Part shown: positions 6,470 through 16,037 of the stretch, piece by piece | How positions within the stretch are numbered: the first letter of the stretch is position 1 | How the letters are laid out: every line of letters begins with the position of its first letter | Assembly: GCF_900607225.1 (NCBI RefSeq) | Contig: NZ_LR027842.1 | Coordinates: 505,858 to 569,857 of the forward strand | Length of the DNA: 64,000 nucleotides | Direction: 5' to 3' | Source: [Pseudopropionibacterium] massiliense | Lineage (GTDB): Bacteria > Actinomycetota > Actinomycetes > Propionibacteriales > Propionibacteriaceae | Translations under genes and position numbers: made by a program | Notes under the pieces: model-generated | Database searches by the model: none | The model's input: the letters and a program-made list of their open reading frames with translations, nothing else | Told to the model about the DNA's origin: nothing

Positions 6470-7745
6470 TGTAGTGTCAACCTGAACCTCGCGGTGGCAC
6501 CGAATCGCTGTCGGGGTGAATCCGTGTGGTTCGGGTGTCGGTTCGAACCGCGTGGCGACGGAGTCCTCGACGTCACCGTATCCCGGCGCGTGGTGGCCGA
6601 TGGCGTCCGGGTTCGGGTCATCGGGCGCTTTCCGTCGGAGCCCGAGGGGAGCGGTCCGGTGCGAGTCGTGGGTTTCTCCCGCGAATCCTGTCGGGATTCC
6701 GCGAACGCAATTGTACGTCGAGATTGTACGTCGAGTTCGTATCGATGTGACGAAAGGTTTGGGGGAGCCCCGTCTTTGGATACATAACTTTTAGCCAGGG
6801 CGTTTCCGAGATGTTTTCGTGGCCGGCGACGCGGGATGGCTCGATGATAATATACGTCACCAGTTCGTAGGTTGATTCACGAAAGCGAATGAGCGGCAAT
6901 GGCCTCGTGACAAGGGAAGGAAAACTTTCAACAACCTTCGGGCAGGTGGCGTTGGATTAATTTGTCGAATCGGGTTGCGCCATGCCGTATTGGTAATTAT
7001 CATAAGTGGCCATGTGGCCTGTCCTGGGAGTCGCGATGTTCGCATCGCTGGGGATCTGCGGTGTGTCGTGGATCCCCGTTGCCGACTCTGCGTTCGATCG
7101 TGACCACTGGATGGCCGTCGTTGTTCTTCTTGGTGGTGTGCTTGCGGGGGTTCGGTGCCGTCACTCGACGTGCCGGGGCGGGTGCGGTCGAATCCGTGTC
7201 GACCGTGGTCGCTCGGGTATGTGCTGCTCTCGCAGGTGTCGAGGGAATTCGGATCGTCCAACGCGTTGCCTGAATGGTGTCCGTCCTGTTCGTGTCCGGG
7301 TGGCGCCCGCGTGTGGGTGGCCCCGGTGTGCAGGGCGAAGTGAGGTGGGTCATGGATGTTATGGATGTTTCCGTCGTTTTCGTTCACCCCGTGTTGCCCC
7401 GCGGGCGTCGGTTGGCTCCTGTGCGAGGGCTTCCGTCTCCTGATGCGGCGCCCGTGGCCCCGGGTCCTCCGGGTCCCGGGGCGGTTCGCGACCGTGCCGG
7501 GGCATCGCCGGCGGTGGCTGCCGTCCGCGCTGCTGTGACGGGTCCCCGAGTGAAACGTTCGAATTCTGGAGCAATGCTGTTCATGCGATGTTCCAAAATT
7601 CCCATTCCTCTCCTTCCGCTTGTCGTTCAATAGGATTTTCTTCGCGAATCCTGATTGCTTTCAAGTGGCGGTGATTCCGTGAGGAAACAGCGATTTTCGT
7701 GCGAATGCAGTCGTATTTCATATCATTTATCAACTGGAGCTTCCC
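6470..7745. other. long leader/intergenic region before the NRPS operon
   Basis: About 1.27 kb separates the TetR start from mbtH. Several frames stay open, but their products are low-complexity (His/Pro/Arg-rich on the minus strand, Val/Gly/Arg-rich on the plus strand), so I read it as non-coding. The plus strand is visibly G+T-rich between about 7000 and 7540. Structure seen: a hairpin around 6680-6704 (GAATCC/GGATTC arms), the tandem 13-mer at 6710-6735, and AT-rich DNA from 7600 that likely carries the operon promoter, although I cannot place -35/-10 boxes with confidence. No IdeR/DmdR-type iron box was noticed. Confidence 0.45.
6710..6735 (+). repeat. tandem 13-bp direct repeat
   Basis: ATTGTACGTCGAG occurs twice back to back (6710-6722 and 6723-6735). 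Immediately upstream, 6680-6704 forms a stem with GAATCC/GGATTC arms. It may be a regulator-binding site for the NRPS operon or the TetR gene, or a chance slippage duplication. Confidence 0.6.
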
Positions 7746-7964
7746 ATGAATCCTTTCGATGATCAAGACGCCGATTTCCTGGTTCTGGTCAATGCGGAAA
7801 ACCAGCACTCGTTGTGGCCTGTTTTCGCTGATATTCCCTCCGGGTGGGTCAAGGTCGCCGGGCCGATGAAACAGAAAATCGCAATGGAATGGGTTGACTC
7901 CCACTGGACTGATATGCGGCCCGCCTCATTGATCAAGGAGATGGATTCTCGGTCCTCGTTCTGA
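7746..7964 (+). CDS. MbtH-like protein, NRPS adenylation chaperone
   Basis: A 72-residue MbtH-family protein with the canonical conserved positions: NPFDD at the start, then F-L-V-L-V-N-A-E-N-Q-H-S-L-W-P, the P-x-GW turn, and the WTDMRPASL block near the C-terminus. MbtH proteins bind NRPS adenylation domains and are often required for their folding and activity. GGAG lies 7 bases before the ATG. It is the first gene of the NRPS operon; 90 bp separate it from the first synthetase gene. With eight adenylation domains downstream, it probably serves several of them. Confidence 0.95.
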   Translation: MNPFDDQDADFLVLVNAENQHSLWPVFADIPSGWVKVAGPMKQKIAMEWVDSHWTDMRPASLIKEMDSRSSF

Positions 7965-8054
7965 CCTCGAGTTCCATCCAATTCTGCATGCCCGTGCTCA
8001 CTCGGCACTGTGCCCCGCCGCCCGGGTCACCTAGCCCTGTGCAAAGGATTCTTG

Positions 8055-11000
8055 ATGCTGACATATTCCGCCCTTTTTGACCGGGCCCTCGGGATCAACC
8101 CCGAAGGCATCGCGATAGATGCCCACGACGCCCGATTGACCTACCGTGAACTCGATGCCCGGGCCGAGGCGCTCGCGCAACTGCTCGTGGCAAGGGGATT
8201 CGGGGGGGCGGAACGCATCGTCGGTGTCTGTGTCCCGCGTTCCGCCGCCATGATCGTCGCGCTGCTGGCGATCGTGCGCACGGGAGCCGCTTATCTTCCT
8301 CTCGAGGCCTCCCAGCCCCGGTCGCGGTTGCATTACCTGGTGGAGGATTCCCGGCCGCAGGCAATCGTCGTCACCAATGAGACGGCGGGGTGTTTCCCGA
8401 CCGGGCAGAACCTGGTGGAGATGGGCGATGTGAGCACTGTCCCCGGAGCATCCGTGCGATTGCCGGTTCCATTGTCAGCAGCTGCCTACATCATCTACAC
8501 CTCGGGCACGACAGGACGACCCAAGGCAACGGTGGTGTCTCATTCCGGACTGGAAGCGCTCGCACGTTCGCAGGCCGAATCCTGGCGCCTGACGACCCGG
8601 AGTCGAGTTCTGCAGACCGCGGCTCTGTCCTTCGACGCCAGTGTGAAGGACATCATCGGCACGTGGTGGGCGGCCGCGACACTCGTGCTGCCCGCCCCGA
8701 ATCGGGCGAGCGGACAGGCCCTGGTCGATCAAATGACGAATTGGGGCATCACTCATGCGCTGGTTCCGCCGCCGGTTCTCGCCGGTGCCAATGCGCCGGG
8801 CGTCGGCGGGCCCGAATGCCTTTTCGTCGGGGCCGAGGCGTGCCCGGTGGCCCTGGTCCGAGAATGGGCACGCGACGGGCGGCGCATGGTCAACACCTAC
8901 GGCCCGACGGAGGCCACGGTCACCTGCCTGCACTCCCACGACCTCGATCCGAGCCGTGACCGGGTGCCCATAGGCCATCCGATCGAGGGGATGCGCGCCT
9001 ACGTCCTCGATGAAACCCTGGCCCCGGTCGCCGACGGCGAGCTGTACGTCGCCGGGGCCGGTCTCGCGCGTGGCTACGCCGGGCAACACGGGCTCACGGC
9101 CTGTCGGTTCGTCGCGGATCCGCTGGTTCCCGGCGAGAGGATGTACCGCACCGGTGACCGGGTGAGCATCGACGAGACGGGGGAGATCCACTACCTCGGA
9201 CGCACCGATGACCAGCTCAAGGTACGCGGTTTCCGCGTCGAACCCGGTGAGATCGAGGCCACGGCCCTGGGGTTTCCCGGAGTGGGGGGTGCGGTCGTCA
9301 CCACGGGGCAGGGCCCGCAGTCCGACAAGTTGCTGCTCCACGTCGCGCCCCTGCCCGGCGTCACCGTGGATCCTCGCAGCCTGCGCGCCGCACTGGCCCG
9401 TGAACTTCCCGATTACATGGTGCCCGCCTCGGTGACCATCCTTTCCGAGCTGCCCCTCACCGTGAGCGGGAAGGTGGATCGTTCCGCGCTCCCGGAACCG
9501 GTGTGGCTGCGGGCCGGCGGGGAACCGCCACGCACGGCCGCGGAACGCGTGGTGGCGGAGGCGGTGGAACGGATCACCGGGATCGGCGACCTCACGGTCG
9601 AGGACTCGCTGGTCGATCTGGGATGTCATTCGCTCGACGTGGCCCGGATCGTCGCCGACCTGCGGGTACGTACCGGATTCTCCCCGGCCGTCGCGGATGT
9701 TCTCGCGTCGCCGCGCATCGGTGACGTCGCGGCCCTGCTCGACGCCGGATGCGCCGGGGATCAGCCGGGACCGCCTCCCGCGCCACGGACCGGGCGCATG
9801 GCCTGTTCACCCTCGCAGGAGCGGATGTGGCTGGCCGAGGAATCCGCCGACGGGTCCTCCGGCTACGTCGTGCCCGCCGCCGTGCGTCTGGGGCGCGGCC
9901 TCGACGTCGGCGCCCTGGAAAGGGCCTGGCTGGACGTGGTGGAACGCCACGAGATCCTGCGCACCCGCTACGGCAGCGACGGCGAACGGATCTGGCAGCG
10001 CGTGGACGCCCTCGATCCCGCCCGGGACGGCCTTCGGGTCCGCGAGATCGACCCGGGCGAGGTCGAGGAGGCCGTGGCCCGCGCCGTGCACGATCGTTTC
10101 GACCTGGCCGACGAGGTGGTCCGGCCGATCCTGCTGCGGACACCCGCCGAATACGTGTTCGTGCTCGTCGTGCACCACATCGCCTGCGACGGGTGGTCGA
10201 TGATGCTGCTGGACCGCGACATCGATGCCGCCTACGCGGCCCGTTCCCGGGGCTCCGCGCCCCCGTGGCAGCCGCTGCCACTGCAGTTCGCCGACGTGGC
10301 GGCCCAGCAGGTGCTTCGGGCCGCCGACCCAGTGGCCACCACCGAGCAGATCGCCTTCTGGCGGGATCGTCTGCGCGACGTTACCGCCGGGTGTCCGCAG
10401 GTACCCGCCGTCGAGGACGGCCACGGACGAGCGGGGTACGTCGCGCTCGACATCGATGCACGCGTTCATCGGGCGCTGCTTGCCCTGGCGCAACGACTCC
10501 GAACGACACCGTTCGTCGTCCTGCACGCGGCGATGGCGGTGCTGCTGGCCGGTCTCGGCGCGGGGCGGCGTTTCAGCATGGGTGCCGCCGTCGGTGCGCG
10601 CGACGAGGCGGGGCTGGCGGACATGGTGGGACCACTCGTCAACACGATCGCTCTCGTCAGTGACGTCGATCCCGGCGGGACGTTCACGGAACTGGTCGCG
10701 CAACTGCGTGAGGGCGATCTGACGGCGATGCGGAACTCCGGGATCGGATTCGACTCCGTCGTCGAGGCCCTGAACCCGGAACGCGAACCCGGGCGCACCC
10801 CGTGGATCGACGTCCTGATCAGCATGGGTGCCGCAGAGCGCGGATTCGTTCCCGACTACGCATCGCACGGCGCGTCCGGGGCCACCCTGGAACTCCCGGG
10901 CCTGCCCGGGGTCCGGCAGCAGCCGACCCCCGCGCCCGCCGCCCGTTTCCAGCTGGCGTGGGCCTTCACCGAACGCTTCAGGGCCGGTACCCCGGACGGA

Positions 11001-14000
11001 ATCGCAGGGGCCCTCGAATATGCGGCGGAGGTGGGCGCCGAGAACGCCGAACGGCTGGCCCGTCGGCTGGAATCCGTGCTGCGACAGGTCGCCACCCGCC
11101 CCGATGCGCCGCTGGCCGGGACCGATTTCCTGCTGCCCGGAGAGGCGGCCGACATGGTGGGGCCGGCTTCCGTCGGCGGCGCCACGGTCGCGGCCCTGTG
11201 GAGTGCGCAGGTGGATGCCGATCCGCGGGCCGTCGCGCTGATCGCGGGGCAGGAACGGTGGACACGGGCAGAGCTTGACGAACGTGCCCGCCGCTGGGCC
11301 GCCCTGCTGCGCAGCAGGGGCGTCGTGGAGCAGGATGTGGTCGCGTGCGCGCTTCCGCGCGGCGCGGACCAGGTGGCGGCATTCCTCGGGGTGAGCCTGC
11401 TGGGGGCCGTCTGGCAACCGATCGACCGGCACTACCCGGACGAACGACAGCGAATGGTGGTCGCGGACACGGCAGCCACCATCGTCATCACGCTCGCGGA
11501 GGATGCGGCCCGCTGGGACGGGCGGCCCCTGGTCGTCGCGGATGACACCGGCATCGCGGACCTGCTGGCCACCATCGCCCCGATCACCGACTGCCCCGGC
11601 GCGACCCTTCCACCCGAGGCCGGCGCCTACGTCATCCACACCTCCGGATCCACCGGCCGCCCCAAGGGGGTGTACGTCACCCACGCGGGTGTCGCCGACA
11701 TGGTGGCCTCCGAACGCCGGTGGTGTGGTGTGGGGGAGGGTGCCGTCGTGGCGCAGGCGGCCTCCCCGGGGTTCGACGCGAGCGTGTTCGAGTTGACGAT
11801 GGGTCTGCTGACCGGTGCCGCCGGAGCGGTGATCGCCGACGAACACCGTGACGCCGGTGGCGGGCTGGTTGCCGAGTGGACACGACTGGGCGTCACCCAC
11901 GCCTTCATGGTCGGATCCTTCGCACTGTCCCTGGATCCCGAGACCATCCCGGCGGGCGTGACCCTGGTGCTGGCGGGGGAGGCCTTCCCCGCACAGTTCG
12001 CCACCGCTCTCGCGGGGCGCACTGTGCTGGTCAACCTCTACGGACCCACCGAGGCCACGATCTTCGCGTCCGGGCATCGCCTCGACGGAGCCCGCGGGGA
12101 CTCCGTGCCGATCGGGAAACCCGTGTACGGCGCGAGACTGGAGGTTCTGGACACCACCCTGCGCCCCGTCGTCCCGGGGGTGGTCGGCGAGCTCTACATC
12201 AGCGGTCCCGGTGTCGCCCGCGGGTACGTCGGAGCACCCGGCCTGACGGCGTCCCGCTTCGTCGCGGGGCCGGACGGGGGCCGCCGCTACCGCACCGGCG
12301 ACCTGGTTCGCCTGGACGCGGAGGGCCGTCTTCACTTCGTCGGACGCAACGACGACCAGGTCAAGCTGCGCGGTTTCCGCGTCGAGCTCGGCGAGGTCGA
12401 GGCGGTCATCGGTCGCGGCCCGGGCGTCACGGGAGCCGCGGTGTCGTTGCGCGACGATCTCGCTGGTGGCAGGGCCCTGGTCGCCCACGTCGCCGGTGCA
12501 GGGGTGGACGTGGAGCGGGTGCGCGCCCACGCCGCCGCATCGCTGCCGGCCCATGCCGTTCCGGCGCACTGGGTGGTCCTCGGCGAGCTTCCCGTCACGA
12601 TCCACGGCAAGCTCGACCGGGAGGCCCTACCGGCACCGGCCCCGAGCGGCTCGGGGAGAACGGTCGAGAACGGTGAACAGGCCGAGGCCTGTCGCATCAT
12701 GGGGGAGGTGCTCGGGGCCTCCCGGGTCGGCCCCGACGACGACTTCTTCCGCCTCGGCGGGCACTCACTGCTCGTCGTGAAACTCGTCTCGCGGCTGGCC
12801 GCGGCCGGCATCCGGATCGCCGTGCGTGACGTGCTGCTGGCACCGACCGTGCGTGGTTTCCTCACCCGCTCCCGCGGCGGCGCTCCGGTGCCCGGTATCG
12901 GGCGGGCGCCCCGGCCCGCCGACGGCATCGTGCCGATGTCGGAGGCGCAGCGCAGGCTCTGGCTCGTCGAACAGATCGACGGCGCCTCGCCCACCTACAA
13001 CATCCCGGTGGTGCTCGATGCCGAGGACATCGATCTCGCGGCGCTGCAGGCCGCTCTCGGGGACGTCGTCGCCCGCCACGAATCGCTGCGGAGTGTCGTG
13101 GTGGCGGGTGCCGAGCTACGACAGAGAGTCCTCCCCGCGGATCAGGCGGCCGCGCTGGTTCCGGTCATCGACGAGATCCACGCCCCGGACGTCGATGCCG
13201 CCATCGATGCGGCGGCGCGTCACGTGTTCCGGCTCACCGAGGAACTGCCCGTCCGGCTCAGCGTGATCCGGAGCGGGAACCGTTGCTCGGTGGTGCTGGT
13301 GCTGCATCACATCGCCGCGGACGGCTGGTCCATGGAACCGCTGCTGCGCGACCTGGAGACGGCCTACGCGGCCCGGTCGACGGGACGAGACCCACACCTG
13401 CCCCAACCGGTGTTGCAGTACCACGACTGGGCGAACGCCGCGGCGACGACCGACCCGGCTGTTCCGGCAGAACGGACCACGTGGTGGGAGCACCGGTTGA
13501 GGTCGCTGCCGGATGAGGTCACCTTCCCGCCGGATCGGGCCCGTGGCGTGGCATCCGGGCGGGGCTCGGGGCAGGTTCGCGCGGAGATCGACGCCGCGAC
13601 GCAGCGCGGGTTGAAAGCCCTGGCGGGACGGGCCGGCGTCAGCTCGTTCGTCGCGCTGCACGGCCTGTTCGCGGTGCTGCTGAATCTTCACGGCGCGGGC
13701 GAGGACGTCGTGGTCGGTACCGTCACCGCCGGCCGCGACACCGATGAACTCAAGGATGTCGTCGGTTTCTTCGTGAACACGCTGGTCCTGCGCAGCGACC
13801 TGTCGGGGGATCCGGCCTTCGACGAACTGCTGGCCCGTCTGAAGTCGTCCGACGCCGACTGCCTGGCGCGTGCCGACGTGGCCTTCGACAGCATCGTGGA
13901 GCGTCTCAACCCGGAGCGTTCCGGAGGTCGTCACCCCGTTTTCCAGGTCATGTTCACCGTGCAGGACCACCGCCGTGTGGCGGCTCCGGGGGCGATCTTC

Positions 14001-16037
14001 GACGCAGCACGTGCCCGCAGCCTCGTCATGGGTTCCAAGTTCGACCTCACCCTCACCCTGGAGGAGCGCATCGACGGAATCGGTGTCGTCGCCGACTACT
14101 CGCGTGACCTGTTCGACGACGAGACCGTCGCCGCGATCCTGCAGCGCTACGTCTCGCTCGCGCGGCACGTCGTCGCCGATCCGTCGCTGCGCATGCACGA
14201 GCTGCGCGGTCACGCCCCCGGGGAGGCCGCGTTGCTGCGGTCCTGGGGGACACCCGCGGAGGCCGACCTCGCGCCGGCCGGTCTGGAGTCCCTGTTCGCG
14301 GACGCGCTGCGCGCCGCCGGTGCGGACGCTCTCGCGGTCGAGGCGCACGACGGTCGTCTCACCTACGGTGAACTCGACCATCGCAGCTCCCGGATGGCCC
14401 ACTGGCTGCGAACGCGAGGTGTGAGGCCGGGCCACCGGGTCGGTGTGTGTGTGCCGCGGTCCGTCGACACGATCGTCGCCCTGCTCGCGGTGGCCCGGGC
14501 ACAGGCGGCGGTGGTGCCGCTGGAGGCCACCCACCCCGCCGCACGTCTGCGTCAACTCGTCGGGGACTGCGACATGCGTGTGGTGCTGGCCGGGGGCGGG
14601 GGAGTCGAGGCCCTGGAGCGGACCGGCACGACAACCCCCGTGCTCGATCTGGCGGACATGGCCGGTGACGGGTGCCTGCCCGATGCCACGCCACGCGGAG
14701 GCGATGTGGCCTACATCATCCACACCTCCGGTTCGACGGGCAGACCCAAGGGCGTCGAGGTGCCCAAACGCGGGCTGGGGGTGTTCGCCCGGGCACAGCA
14801 GGAACGTTACGGCCCCACCCCCGGGACGCGGGTGCTGCAGCTCGCATCCCCGGCGTTCGACGCGTCGATCCTGGAGCTCTGTCTCGCCTGGCCCGCGGGC
14901 GGCACCCTCGTCGTTCCACCGCCGGGCGTGCTCGTCGGCGACGACCTGGCGCAGTGGCTGTCGCGCTGCGACGTCTCACTGGTCACGCCGAGCGCCCTGG
15001 CCACGGTCGACCCCGCCGGCGTCGAGGGTCTCGGCACGCTGCTGGTCGGCGCCGAGGCCTGCGGCGCCGATCTGGTCGCGCGGTTCGCCCCCGGACGTTC
15101 CATGTTCAACGCCTACGGTCCGACGGAGACCACGGTCGCGGCCACGGTCTGCGGGCCGCTCGACGCCGGTCGGGGCAGCCCACCCATCGGCCGTCCGCTG
15201 GCCGCTGCGCGCCTGCTCGTGCTGGACTCCCTGCTGCGCCCGGTCCCGATCGGGGTCGACGGCGAGCTCTACATCGGGGGACCCGGTGTCGCCCTCGGTT
15301 ACCGCGACTGCGCCGGCCTGACCGCGTCCCGTTTCATCGCCGATCCCGGTGGCAGCGGGGAACGGGTCTACCGCACCGGTGACGTGGTGTGCTGGAACCG
15401 GTCGGGGGAGCTGATCTTCCGTGGCCGCAGCGATGACCAGGTCAAGCTTCGCGGGTTCCGGTTGGAACCCGGCGAGATCGCCGCCGTGATCCGCTCCGTC
15501 GACGGGGTGGAACAGGTGCACGTGATGGTCCGCGAGGACCGGGCGGGCCACCCGGTCCTCGTCGCCTACGTCACCCCGGTCGGGATCTCCGCCGACGCGG
15601 TGCTGGAGCGTGCCGGGGCGGAACTCCCCCCCTACGCCGTGCCGTCGCACGTCATCGCGCTCGACGCCCTTCCGTTGACGACCAACGGAAAACTCGACCT
15701 CACGGCTCTCCCCGACCCCGGAGGGAGGGGAACCGGTGACACCGCCGTCGCCCCGCGCACCGACGTGGAACGCGTCATCTGCGAGGCCTACGGGGCAGTC
15801 CTCGGATGCCCCGGGGTCGGGCCGACGACCAACTTCTTCGCAATCGGGGGGCACTCCCTGGCGGCGGCCCGGGTGGTGGCTGCCGTGGCGGCCGCGGGCT
15901 GGTCGGTCGGCATCCGCGACCTGTTCGAGGCCCCCACACCGGCCGGGCTGGCGTCCCGAGCCGTCGTCGCACCGCGTCGTTCGCGTCCCCGCCTGACCCC
16001 ACGCTCCCGCGCCCGAGTTTCTGGGAGGAACACATGA
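8055..16037 (+). CDS. NRPS, three modules: A-T-C-A-T-C-A-T (initiating)
   Basis: 2,660 residues. The start chosen is the ATG at 8055 behind AAAGGA. Because it opens with an adenylation domain, it is the initiating synthetase. Domains: A1 about 1-500 ([22 protein letters not shown]); T1 with Ser near 523, in GCHSL instead of GGHSL; C1 about 581-1020 (HHIACDG, condensation motif intact); A2 about 1042-1525 ([22 protein letters not shown]); T2 GGHSL near 1568; C2 about 1625-2060 (HHIAADG); A3 about 2080-2550 (NAYGPTE, NGKLDL); T3 GGHSL near 2598. Specificity residues equivalent to GrsA 235-331, aligned by eye: A1 DAKLFGTVT, A2 DAFFVALIF, A3 DALLLGAVA. A3 suggests a bulky hydrophobic residue; A1 and A2 are unclear. 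No epimerisation or methylation domain was seen. Its stop overlaps the next start (ATGA). Confidence 0.96.
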   Translation: MLTYSALFDRALGINPEGIAIDAHDARLTYRELDARAEALAQLLVARGFGGAERIVGVCVPRSAAMIVALLAIVRTGAAYLPLEASQPRSRLHYLVEDSRPQAIVVTNETAGCFPTGQNLVEMGDVSTVPGASVRLPVPLSAAAYIIYTSGTTGRPKATVVSHSGLEALARSQAESWRLTTRSRVLQTAALSFDASVKDIIGTWWAAATLVLPAPNRASGQALVDQMTNWGITHALVPPPVLAGANAPGVGGPECLFVGAEACPVALVREWARDGRRMVNTYGPTEATVTCLHSHDLDPSRDRVPIGHPIEGMRAYVLDETLAPVADGELYVAGAGLARGYAGQHGLTACRFVADPLVPGERMYRTGDRVSIDETGEIHYLGRTDDQLKVRGFRVEPGEIEATALGFPGVGGAVVTTGQGPQSDKLLLHVAPLPGVTVDPRSLRAALARELPDYMVPASVTILSELPLTVSGKVDRSALPEPVWLRAGGEPPRTAAERVVAEAVERITGIGDLTVEDSLVDLGCHSLDVARIVADLRVRTGFSPAVADVLASPRIGDVAALLDAGCAGDQPGPPPAPRTGRMACSPSQERMWLAEESADGSSGYVVPAAVRLGRGLDVGALERAWLDVVERHEILRTRYGSDGERIWQRVDALDPARDGLRVREIDPGEVEEAVARAVHDRFDLADEVVRPILLRTPAEYVFVLVVHHIACDGWSMMLLDRDIDAAYAARSRGSAPPWQPLPLQFADVAAQQVLRAADPVATTEQIAFWRDRLRDVTAGCPQVPAVEDGHGRAGYVALDIDARVHRALLALAQRLRTTPFVVLHAAMAVLLAGLGAGRRFSMGAAVGARDEAGLADMVGPLVNTIALVSDVDPGGTFTELVAQLREGDLTAMRNSGIGFDSVVEALNPEREPGRTPWIDVLISMGAAERGFVPDYASHGASGATLELPGLPGVRQQPTPAPAARFQLAWAFTERFRAGTPDGIAGALEYAAEVGAENAERLARRLESVLRQVATRPDAPLAGTDFLLPGEAADMVGPASVGGATVAALWSAQVDADPRAVALIAGQERWTRAELDERARRWAALLRSRGVVEQDVVACALPRGADQVAAFLGVSLLGAVWQPIDRHYPDERQRMVVADTAATIVITLAEDAARWDGRPLVVADDTGIADLLATIAPITDCPGATLPPEAGAYVIHTSGSTGRPKGVYVTHAGVADMVASERRWCGVGEGAVVAQAASPGFDASVFELTMGLLTGAAGAVIADEHRDAGGGLVAEWTRLGVTHAFMVGSFALSLDPETIPAGVTLVLAGEAFPAQFATALAGRTVLVNLYGPTEATIFASGHRLDGARGDSVPIGKPVYGARLEVLDTTLRPVVPGVVGELYISGPGVARGYVGAPGLTASRFVAGPDGGRRYRTGDLVRLDAEGRLHFVGRNDDQVKLRGFRVELGEVEAVIGRGPGVTGAAVSLRDDLAGGRALVAHVAGAGVDVERVRAHAAASLPAHAVPAHWVVLGELPVTIHGKLDREALPAPAPSGSGRTVENGEQAEACRIMGEVLGASRVGPDDDFFRLGGHSLLVVKLVSRLAAAGIRIAVRDVLLAPTVRGFLTRSRGGAPVPGIGRAPRPADGIVPMSEAQRRLWLVEQIDGASPTYNIPVVLDAEDIDLAALQAALGDVVARHESLRSVVVAGAELRQRVLPADQAAALVPVIDEIHAPDVDAAIDAAARHVFRLTEELPVRLSVIRSGNRCSVVLVLHHIAADGWSMEPLLRDLETAYAARSTGRDPHLPQPVLQYHDWANAAATTDPAVPAERTTWWEHRLRSLPDEVTFPPDRARGVASGRGSGQVRAEIDAATQRGLKALAGRAGVSSFVALHGLFAVLLNLHGAGEDVVVGTVTAGRDTDELKDVVGFFVNTLVLRSDLSGDPAFDELLARLKSSDADCLARADVAFDSIVERLNPERSGGRHPVFQVMFTVQDHRRVAAPGAIFDAARARSLVMGSKFDLTLTLEERIDGIGVVADYSRDLFDDETVAAILQRYVSLARHVVADPSLRMHELRGHAPGEAALLRSWGTPAEADLAPAGLESLFADALRAAGADALAVEAHDGRLTYGELDHRSSRMAHWLRTRGVRPGHRVGVCVPRSVDTIVALLAVARAQAAVVPLEATHPAARLRQLVGDCDMRVVLAGGGGVEALERTGTTTPVLDLADMAGDGCLPDATPRGGDVAYIIHTSGSTGRPKGVEVPKRGLGVFARAQQERYGPTPGTRVLQLASPAFDASILELCLAWPAGGTLVVPPPGVLVGDDLAQWLSRCDVSLVTPSALATVDPAGVEGLGTLLVGAEACGADLVARFAPGRSMFNAYGPTETTVAATVCGPLDAGRGSPPIGRPLAAARLLVLDSLLRPVPIGVDGELYIGGPGVALGYRDCAGLTASRFIADPGGSGERVYRTGDVVCWNRSGELIFRGRSDDQVKLRGFRLEPGEIAAVIRSVDGVEQVHVMVREDRAGHPVLVAYVTPVGISADAVLERAGAELPPYAVPSHVIALDALPLTTNGKLDLTALPDPGGRGTGDTAVAPRTDVERVICEAYGAVLGCPGVGPTTNFFAIGGHSLAAARVVAAVAAAGWSVGIRDLFEAPTPAGLASRAVVAPRRSRPRLTPRSRARVSGRNT

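Noticed and set aside
7006-7443. Hydrophobic plus-strand frame before mbtH (MAMWPVLGVAMF...)
   Set aside because: Hydrophobic start comes from G+T-rich DNA; the rest is Arg/Cys-rich nonsense and no ribosome site is present.
6857-7630. 257-codon minus-strand frame in the pre-NRPS region
   Set aside because: His/Pro/Arg/Thr-rich low-complexity product, no ribosome site, no family resemblance.
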